NCBI RefSeq assembly: GCF_018320785.1
Contig: NC_054865.1
Location: 38,753,398 to 38,817,397 of the forward strand
Reading direction: 5' to 3'
DNA: 64,000 nt
From: Cheilinus undulatus
Taxonomy: Eukaryota; Chordata; Actinopteri; Labriformes; Labridae
Under the pieces are notes generated by a model. It made no database searches, had not been told where the DNA came from, and saw nothing but the letters and a program-made list of their open reading frames with translations. A program made the translations under genes and the position numbers. This document shows, one piece after another, positions 56,001-64,000 of the stretch (position 1 is its first letter; each line of letters starts with the position of its first letter).

Positions 56001-59000
56001 TGGGCAGTATAGAATATCATTACCTTCACCAGTAAAATTTCTGCCATTGCGTGGATTTTTGCATCACCATAATCATTGGTTTAAACCCTCGTGTTGTAAT
56101 GTGGTACAGGCCAGGCATAAACAACGCAGCCGCTAGCGTTAAAGTGATTTGTGACAGACAGCAGCTCAAACATAGTGTCAAACGTCAGCTGTTTGTGTCT
56201 GTGTGATTTATATGAAGCACAGATGAAAGATATGTTCTCTTCTACCGAAGTTTGATGTCTGTAATAACAGCAATATCAAGTGAATATTTACTTTGCACAG
56301 CATCTCCAGCAGCCTGTCTGGTGATTAAATACGAGCTGAACTCAAGATGGTTTTTCTTTAGCCCAGCACTGCAGCAACTCGTATCACAGCTACTAAAACA
56401 ACTGTTTAAAGGTGTGTTAAAACTGATCTATGAGACCAGCCAGAGGTCGCGTTAACTGAATATTCTCCGTCATTGACAGATTTTTTGAAGGACAATTTTG
56501 AAGGCTGTCTGTCATTTTGATGGACTGGAAAAATGAGGATGATCCTGCATGTCAGCACACACACAGAGACAGATGCATAGACCTTTTCCATTTTGCACAC
56601 ATGGACTATCAAGAAGGTTATTTTATCAATTGAAAAATCTTGTAGCCAGTGGGCTTTCTCACTGGCCTTGACACCATAGATTAGTAAAAGCGCTGTGTTT
56701 CTCCGCTCTCTCAGTGCGCTGTCTGCACAGAGACAGTGCACTGAGAGGCTACTGCAGGTGTCTCAGTACGTCTCCGCTCTCTCAGTGCGCTGTCTGCACA
56801 GAGACAGCGCACTGAGAGGCTACTGCAGGTGTCTCAGTACGTCACAGAGGAATACAGGTCGGCATGCAGAGTGTTAAGACCTTTGCACAATAAATCCTTT
56901 TTATGTTGTTCTAATCATGTCTGCACACTGACGCCGAAATTGTCGTTTTTTTGTCATTCAGTTCTTTCGGAACAGGTTCGGTTTTGTGTGAAATTTCGTA
57001 TCAGTTCAAGTCATTTAAAGGGGCAATTGATGACTCACTCTCTCACACCGAAACCTCACTTTAAACACCAAAGTTTGCCTATTATGTGGATATCAACCAT
57101 AAAAATAACAGAGATGGGTGAATGATGGTTCAGATCAGCGCCTGTTGCTTTATTCTCTCCTGCTCACTAACCCCCGCCCAACCACTCCCTATCTCCCCCC
57201 CTCTCACACACTGAAACCTCACTTTATCCACCGTAGTTTGCCTGTGTATCATGTGGATATCAGTCATGAAAATATAACAGATAAAGGCATACATTTGTAG
57301 CCAACTCACAGGTCATAACAGAGACAGAATTAAAAAGTTGTTCTCCATCTCTCCAACTTGTCTCAGCGCCATGACACATGAGCATGTGCTGTATGAAACT
57401 CTCTGTCAGGATGGATGGGATTTTAGCAGGATTTTAAAGAAGTGACAGAGCCACAGGCTCCCAGTACAAAACTATATGCCACATTCAACAAATTTTCACA
57501 GTCGAGGCAAATACAAACGCACCTGACTCAATGTGCAAGAGCCGAGTGCGTGATGTTTTTCCGGATTGCGACTCCTGTGGAGCAGAAAAAAATGTGCAGG
57601 GCTCCACAGTGCAGCCTTTTAGCAACTTGTTATCAGCCATGGTCGCCAAACTACAACATCTTGACATAAAAATATCCTTAAAACTGTACGTGTTATCTTA
57701 AATGGTGCAGTTTATGTTGCTTGCTTGAAGACAGGGATTGTGCTCCATTGTCACTGCGTAAAAATGACGAGGAGTAAACGCTGTGCTACTGTGTTCATCT
57801 TTCTCTCAATGCCATTAAAAATTCATAACCTCAAAGATTGTTCTTTAAATATAAGTTGGGAAAGAGTGCTTCATTATTTAAACATTTATTAACAAATTCA
57901 TAATGAATTATATCATATTAGAGATATTAAAGAGAAAATTATAATGATGGATTGTAAAAACGGTATGACGGAATTTTTACGACCCTTTCCATCAAAATGA
58001 CGGACAACAAAAAAGTCCAGTGCAACCTCTGAGACCAGCTTAGCTAAAAGCCACATACTGGCCTCCAATTACTGCAAGGTAGTCTTTTATTTAGTTATCC
58101 TATAGGAAAACATGTTTATTATGACCATAATAAAGAACATTAAGCAGCTGAAAACACTGCATAAATGAATCAATTTAGGAGTGTCGTCTTTCTCCACAAA
58201 TCCGCCAGTCTGAAGCTTAAACTTGTTAGAGTTTGATAATTATATCAGCAAGTAAAATTACAGTCATCACCCCCACCCCCCCACTCCACAACAATCCTGA
58301 TTTAGATTGAAAAATTTTACTTGATTAAAATACTGTCTTGTAAACTGAAAAAGTGAAATTCCATGAAGTCACAGCTAAATCACAATGAATTAGAAGTGCA
58401 TACAGGTGCTAGCAATTTCAAATCCTGTAACAACAAATTTCATTTACACTAGTGCATTGTACTGAGGATATTACAGTACCAGTAACCCTTTTTCCAAGGA
58501 GCCAGGGGGGTTAAAGGGCTAAAAGAGCAATCAAAATGTAACTACAGATATTGTGAGTAAGTTGGGAAACAGAAAAACAGTTTAAAAACGGATTTGGTGA
58601 CAGCATCTGGAGACAAAGCTACGTAGCTCAACTAACCTAATGACTTCAGGGTAAATTTTTACTAATGAACATTATTCAGAAAAGTAAAGTGATGTTCAGA
58701 ACAAAAAATAATCACAAAAAAATTATTTTGAGTATTACTGGCCACTTAGAGCTATAAGGTTGACTATGACCTATTCAAAGGTAAAAGACCGTGTTGATGC
58801 AGATTATTTTATCACTCCATTTTGCTGAGATCACATTGGTCTAAATGTGCCACAGAGTCAACAGAAAGCATCAGTGAGATGTCTTGTACATGTATGTTTG
58901 AGACATCTAGTAAACTTCCTCTCTGGCACATCGATCCATAGTTCATGCTGCTTGCCTTATGTCTCTCCAGCTGGACTCCCTCCGTCCCAAAGCCACAAAT

Positions 59001-62000
59001 ATACAGTAACCCACTGAAGCGACACAAATGCGTGTTACTGCAGTTTAAAGTGCACCTTTTATGACACGCCTGACAGAGAATATGATAAAAGGAAGTTTCA
59101 AATAGAAAAAGGTAATCATGTCATGTAAGGACAGTCTTCTGAGCGAGCTACATCTAAGGACACTGAAACTACAGGTCCACAGCTCTGCCAATTTACAGTG
59201 AAAGCTGCCAAACACTACTAAAAAGAGAGCTTAACACTTTACTCTATCATTCAGAATAACCCTGCATTTCTTTAGAGTACGCTGAAACTCATCTGCTTGA
59301 TAATCAAAATTTGCGGACTATGAATCAATCTTAAACCTACAGTATGTCAGCAGATGTACCCTGATATGAACAGTGAATGGACACCTGTCTACCAGTTCTC
59401 ATCCAGTTTTACTTTTCTTTCTCATGCCTTTGGTGACTCTGATTGGTGCACTGACCAGTCAATCAGAGAGCTTTGTCTCATAGCAACCATTATTGGTCTA
59501 TTTAGACAAACTTTTGCCAGGACCAAGTCTCTTCAGTTAGTTGTGGTGAAACTACGACCTTAACTAGTTACAACAACACGGTTTGAAGGTGTGCTTAGGG
59601 TGTCTTAAAAAAACAACTCAACGATATTCACATCAGAATTTGGGATCACTTTTCATCCCGTTACTTATTACCAAACTTACTTGTACTGTAAGCATTATAC
59701 TGCTAGTTATGTTAGCATTTTTTTTACGGTACAACGTTAGCTAACTAGTAGGGGTGTAAAGGTACGTGTGTTCGTACCATACCGATTCGGTACGGGCCTC
59801 TCGGTACGGTACAGACGTGTACCGAATGAATACATGTGGAATGAAGCTCATACACAGACAGAAAACCAGAGCGCAACTCACACTGTCCAGGCAACCACAC
59901 AACCACAGCAAACAACAGCAACAGCCTGAATATTCCCAGATAAAGGTGTCCTGTTTAGGAACACTTTATCGCCCAGTAAAATACAACAGTGTACAAAGAC
60001 AACAACAATAGCGCTGATATTATTCAGCAGGTGTGTCGCTGACAGCACGTCATCCAGCGGACCAATCAAAGCATTTGAAAATGCTCCACTCAAACAAGAA
60101 TGTCACTGTAAGTAGGAGGAACAAGAAAAAGTATCACAAGCCACTTATGAATTTCCTATTCTTTAAGATAGTTTTTATTATAACACTGGTGCTCTGGCTC
60201 TGTGAATCAAATTAACTTTACCTTCAACTCAGCCTCGGAGGAAGGGGGAGAGCAGATTCCTTCATGTCTGCAGCTGCGTCATAGGTAAAGTTTTCCTCAG
60301 ATTTCACACAGCTCTAACATCTTTATCTGCCTGGACGGGCTGTGAAAAGTTCTCCCAAACTTTGTAGTAGGTCCCATTAGTTAAAAAAGTAATCCAGTGC
60401 TGAAGTCCGTGTTGAAATCGGCAGGAAAGACGCTAATTTGCATGTTTAACAAGCTAACGCATGGTTGTATGATGATGGATTCAAGTTGGCTGGGAAATTT
60501 TAGTGTTTAAAGAATAGGTACAAATATGTCATATCAAAATAAAAAACCTAGTAATTAAAAAAATCTATTTTCTAATATTTTTAATCTTTGAAGAATTTTT
60601 GGAAGGAGGTCGCAGCATTATTAATAATTTAAATGTAATTTATTCAGCCTATTTATTTTAATACAATTTAATTAAAAAAAAATATATATATAGAAAATTT
60701 TTTATTCGCTTCAATTACCGTACCAAAAACGTCCCGAACCATGACTTCAAGACCGAGGTACATACCGAATCAAATTTTTTCTGTACCGTTACACCCCTAC
60801 TAACTAGCATTAACATCAAACTACAACTAAACATTAATGCTGGTCTAGTAAGGCAGATTGTAATACACATCTCAAGGTTGATGTACCTTGGGATGACAGC
60901 TAACATTAGCCGGCATCACTAGCATCAGCCATCCATAATGTTTCAGAAGATCTTAACAAGCTCTAACAGATTTCCAGATAACCTGATTCATGCTACAGTT
61001 TCTTTTCCTTTATTACTTCAATGTGGCCAAGTTTATAAAAGAAGGAAATACATTCAATTTAAATAACATTATTCAAATCTAAGGGTATTTTCAATTGATT
61101 TAAACTGGAAGGAGCCCAGTGACTAGTAGTTTTCTCTAACCTAGTAACAGTAAACAAAGAGAGCAGGGCTAATTACAGGGTCTAATCCTGGTGTGGGTGT
61201 GGCTTGACAAGGGGTTAACTAACTGCATTTCCATCAGTTTGGTTGGGTGCAGTGTGGTACAGTAAACCCCAATATTGCTTGTATTTGCACAGACACCAGT
61301 ACTGTCACTTGGTTGGCAGGGGTGTAATCAGATGGGGATAGCTGGATTGTGATATTCATGATATTTACTTGTGACCTCACAGTGCAATGTAGTGCAATTT
61401 GCTAAGAAATAAAATGAAGAAGAGCGCAACAGGGCAAACAAAATGCGACAATGGAGGAGAGCAAGCATTCTGGGGTTTATTCTTCTTTGGATGCAGTGCT
61501 TTATCAGAAGTGGAAGGCATACTGTTTGAGAAGGCTGCAGGCAGCAAGAAAAAAATACAGCCAATCAATATATAAAAGTTTGGGAAATTTAACTTCAGAG
61601 CTTGGATAAGAAGTGCAACTTCATGTCAGCGAGACAAAAACGATGATATGGGAGGGAAGCTAACCTTTTTATGTTGTGTGTTACATCGTTTTTTCTCATG
61701 AACTTGTAATCATGTGCTATATAATGTGTTTTTTAATAAAAACAAACCATACTGCCTATGCAATATACTGTGTGGTCGCAGATGGCATCCATCAGGGTGA
61801 ACCACTTCTAATTCTTTTTGTGGACACCATTCTGGCTGTTGCTCCTTGATTTTTCATTTATTGCTCCAGAGCTTTGAAGTATTTGGTCCAGCACTGCTGA
61901 GAGGTCCGTACAAACTTCTCTGCAGCCACCCTCTGTGACACAAGCTAGAACACTTCTTTGTTCCTAACTGTGCTGTAAATTCACCTTCACCTCCTCTTCA

Positions 62001-63293
62001 CTAAAAATCACATGAAAGGTCTGCATCTCCGAGGTCATCCATGAGGTAGCACTGCTCACTGATATAATTTGCTTGATACAAAGACAGTCATGAAATTGCC
62101 CCTGAAATCTACAGGGTGTTTAAACATGGCAGGTTCTGTGTTTGTGTTATTACCACTGTTGCATGGGAAGTGATGATTCTTTTGACCAATCAATGAAACT
62201 GCAGTGTGTCTTTTGTGTTTGTAGCTTGACCTTTCAGGGGTTGAATGAGTAAGCTTGGCACCCTTACAGAAAGGTGCCAGTAAAGTAGGACGGAATGAAT
62301 CTGTGATTTTAGGACTCTTTCCAACTTTTGATAATGGAAAATAATAAATAATAATTCATGTGTACTGAACTGAACCAGACTCATCAGGGGAAACAACCCA
62401 CTAGTTTGTTAGGTGTCAGAAGATGAGTTGTCAAAAATCAATCACTACAATTAGGATAAGTTACAAACCCACAAGCACATAAAATCACTTTAAGATTCCT
62501 CAATCATTTAAAACAAGTTAATTCTTAACTGATGGTCTACTGGTTATCATGAGGTTATGAGACCAAAATAAAAAAAGCTCCATCCTTCCAAAGTGTTCCA
62601 GCAGTCCTGCATGTTGAGCTCCTGAGGCCTCATTGTCAGCTTATGTGCTGTATTTATTAGCAATGATTTTCAGTCAATGATTGTGTGCTAATATGGTATA
62701 CAACCCCAGAGGAGCAATTTCACCTGCAATTATCCTTAATGAAAGCAAGAAGTGTGTATAATTATGCATTATGAGGACAAAATGTGATTTTAATCATTTT
62801 CTCACACAAGTGATATTCTAAGCAGGCAATAGTGGATATAAACAATTTAATATAAAGCTCTGTTTCACTGCTGTACTGTCTCTTTTTTAAACAATTTTCT
62901 CATCTATTTTTTTATTCTTTAATGTGATTAAATAAACATTCTGCCTTTGCAGAATTTGCTACTTGAGCTTGTAACTGAAGGTAAACATGAATGTCAACAT
63001 TAATTGTATTTTACCTAAATAATGTGAAAAGATTGAGTTCAGTCTTCTAAACTTGAAAAGGAGAACTAGTAATTTCATAACCTACAAAGTACACAAATAT
63101 AACTCTGGATGCTGTCAGGAGTGCGGGCACATACGTTCCCTAATCAAAAATTGATTTTTGTGTAGGCCACATCTAAAGTGATGAGACTATGACAGCTTCT
63201 TACCTTTTTGCTAACCAGGAAACTCCCTGCTACAGCCAGTCCATGAGTAAAGTTGTCAATACAGTTGGCCAGCAGGTTTAGGTATCCGCTTGT
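53013..63293 (-). CDS. slc39a13: Zinc transporter ZIP13 (SLC39A13), 3' part, five coding exons
   Basis: Segments on the minus strand are 63293-63204, 55666-55616, 55492-55360, 55247-55148 and 53088-53013. All junctions are GT-AG and in phase, giving 149 residues that end at a normal stop. ZIP13 moves zinc (iron in some reports) from the Golgi or vesicles to the cytosol, and loss of it in humans causes a connective-tissue disease. The metal-site motifs of membrane helices 4 and 5 are intact: [18 protein letters not shown] and [17 protein letters not shown]. Then follow [40 protein letters not shown] and a last helix [20 protein letters not shown]. Close agreement with mammalian ZIP13 separates it from ZIP7 and ZIP14. 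The N-terminal half must lie beyond 64000. I saw no further exon between 63294 and 64000. Confidence 0.93.
53925..55090 (-). mobile_element. Degenerate DNA transposon in last slc39a13 intron
   Basis: GGTTGGGACAGGGCCAGTTG on the left, and GATTTGCACATCTTTGCATT followed by the word GCTGTGCCCCAGG on the right, fit the edges of a long fish DNA transposon known to me by its text. The block fills most of the intron between 53088 and 55148. No clean terminal repeats or target duplication could be set. Confidence 0.6.
54208..54468 (-). pseudogene. Tc1/mariner-superfamily transposase fragment
   Basis: The minus strand reads [20 protein letters not shown], then [18 protein letters not shown] and [18 protein letters not shown] carries the first catalytic Asp of the DDE core of Tc1-like enzymes. 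The flanking frames are broken and the rest of the catalytic core is missing. Confidence 0.8.
55148..55247 (-). other. slc39a13: slc39a13 exon, helix 7
   Basis: The acceptor is ATCTCTAG and the donor GTATGG. The exon encodes [20 protein letters not shown] and [12 protein letters not shown], with phase 1 in and 2 out. Confidence 0.92.
55360..55492 (-). other. slc39a13: slc39a13 exon, helices 5-6
   Basis: The acceptor is CTCTGCAG and the donor GTAAGA. The exon starts [19 protein letters not shown] and ends CAQSPQGT plus one base (phase 1). Confidence 0.92.
55616..55666 (-). other. slc39a13: slc39a13 51-nt exon with HEIPHE motif
   Basis: This exon lies between CTCTCACAG and GTGAGA and encodes [23 protein letters not shown] is the second half of the ZIP metal site in helix 5. 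It is too short to appear as an independent open frame, but phase 0 at both ends and the exact motif make it secure. Confidence 0.92.
56701..56842. repeat. Two tandem 71-bp units, each a hairpin
   Basis: A 71-bp unit starting CTCCGCTCTCTCAGTGCGCT at 56701 repeats at 56772 nearly exactly. In each, CTCTCAGTGCGCTGTCT pairs with AGACAGCGCACTGAGAG across a 6-base loop. The first unit differs by one transition, leaving a G-U pair in RNA. The pair lies inside the hAT element at 56441-58031. Confidence 0.85.
57038..57290. repeat. Internal duplication of about 75 bp
   Basis: GAAACCTCACTTTA, AGTTTGCCT, and ATGTGGATATCA occur in the same order at about 57050-57100 and 57212-57270, about 163 bp apart. 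It is part of the same hAT-type element. Confidence 0.7.
59749..60799. mobile_element. hAT-type element with CTAACTAG target duplication
   Basis: The left end TAGGGGTGTAAAGGTACG and right end CGTTACACCCCTA are inverted with one mismatch in 16 bp. CTAACTAG occurs on both sides (59741-59748 and 60800-60807), an exact 8-bp duplication. Subterminal GGTACGG-type words recur on both strands. At 1051 bp without a transposase frame it is nonautonomous. Confidence 0.88.
61225..62402. mobile_element. Unclassified MITE family B, copy 3
   Basis: GGTGCAGTGTGGTACAGTAA and TTTGCACAGACACCAGTACT near the left edge, then GGCACCCTTACAGAAAGGTGCC and AACTGAACCAGACTCATCAG near the right edge, match the 44036 copy in order. 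The interior differs, so a large part was replaced or diverged. It sits in the slc39a13 intron before the exon at 63204. Confidence 0.6.
62405..63203. other. slc39a13: slc39a13 intron block, no gene seen
   Basis: AT-rich intronic sequence with no recognised repeat ends or exons. Confidence 0.35.
63204..63293 (-). other. slc39a13: slc39a13 exon with first metal-site half
   Basis: This 30-codon exon lies between TGTCTCACAG and GTAAGA. It encodes [20 protein letters not shown] and ends at LVSKK (phase 0). DNFTHG supplies Asp, Asn and His ligands typical of ZIP helix 4. Confidence 0.92.
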
Positions 63294-64000
63294 CTGTGAG
63301 ACATGGAACATAATAGAACTGTTACTCACATTAGCCAGGATGAGTCAAAAATCAAAGTAAAGTTAGCAACAGGAACATCAGTCATAACACTGTCTTTTAA
63401 GCATCTGCTCTGATTAAATTTGATCTGTTGTATTTTGATTTTCACAATTTATAGTTTTTTTATAGTCACACCTCACAGATCTTGAGACAACAATTGATTT
63501 TACTCCCACTTTATAGTTTGACCCTATTAACCCGATACTGTAAATCATTGATACTCAACCAGCGGCTCTCAAGCTGCATGTGGCTCTTTAGTGACCAGTG
63601 CGGCTCTTCTAAGGCTTACTTGGAAAATTTTTTTAATTAAAATCCTTTATGAAGGTAATCACTGTCATCAATAAAGATTCACGGTAGGTCACATCAATAA
63701 ATCTGTTACCCACACAAAGAAGACAGGCTTTAACTTCCAAATTTAAACGTTTATTATTTTAAATCTGTATATTTTTACCATCGAATGCGCTTGACAAAGG
63801 AGCGTGTGTAAGAGAAGAGAGCAGAGGAAGTCCGCCGGTGGTGCGTCTCTTCAGTAAGTTCATTCATTGAGGTGTGCTGTTTTGTGTTCAAATTTAAGCT
63901 TCCTATTTCCTCGTTTTAACCTTTTCTCCAGCCACTTCCTGCCAATGCTCTCTCACACCCAGATCTCATGACAATTGTGCCAAAGCACGTCATCAATGAG
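63294..64000. other. slc39a13: slc39a13 intron, with a possible hAT-like end near 63565
   Basis: The sequence CAGCGGCTCTCAAGC, then GTGGCTCTTTAGTGACC at 63560-63600, resembles the end of a fish hAT-type repeat. Any right end would lie beyond 64000. No slc39a13 exon was found in this block. Confidence 0.35.

Larger units (their letters stand above)
56441..58031. mobile_element. hAT-type element with perfect 8-bp target duplication
   Basis: The element begins CAGAGGTCGCGTTAACTG and ends CAGTGCAACCTCTG. AGACCAGC flanks it on both sides (56433-56440 and 58032-58039), an exact 8-bp target-site duplication. The GTCATTTTGATGG word near 56513 is inverted near 57993. It is 1591 bp and I see no intact transposase, so it is nonautonomous. 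It holds two sets of internal repeats. Confidence 0.85.

Overview
This window looks like chromosomal DNA from a ray-finned fish, most likely a percomorph teleost. It is AT-rich, with split genes, GT-AG introns of 0.1 to 11 kb, and dense hAT-like, Tc1-like and tRNA-SINE repeats of the kinds typical of teleosts. I found no bacterial, viral or organellar features. Three vertebrate genes account for all coding sequence I can support.

From 1 to about 7.4 kb there is repeat-rich flanking sequence or 5' noncoding gas2 sequence. From 7414 to 25594 (+) lies a complete gas2 coding region (growth arrest-specific 2) in seven exons. It encodes a CH domain, an unusually long Pro/Ser/Thr-rich linker and a C-terminal GAR domain. 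Its 10.6 kb last intron holds a degenerate minisatellite built on a TTGCACATT word, a 1.3 kb foldback element and a truncated Tc1 copy. From 25.6 to 34.2 kb, between two convergent genes, there is a palindromic repeat just past the gas2 stop, a nested mobile-element cluster, a possible CTCF-type site and a near full-length but dead Tc1-like transposon.

From 34263 to 47832 (-) lies a complete tmem178b coding region in four exons (298 residues). Its introns hold a second Tc1-like element, a hAT-like element, copies of an unclassified MITE and two more tRNA-SINE copies. From 53013 to 63293 (-) lie the last five coding exons of slc39a13 (ZIP13), including both halves of its metal-binding site. 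The 5' exons lie beyond the right edge. Its 7.5 kb intron carries two hAT-type elements with perfect 8-bp target-site duplications and a copy of the same unclassified MITE.

The genes do not form an operon or a pathway: a cytoskeletal crosslinker, a claudin-like four-pass membrane protein and an intracellular zinc transporter. I see no new biological system. The points most worth a second look are the lengthened GAS2 linker, the nested transposons, the foldback element and the hairpin just downstream of gas2. Coordinates of splice sites were read by eye from GT-AG signals and reading phase, supported by remembered family sequence, not by alignment software.
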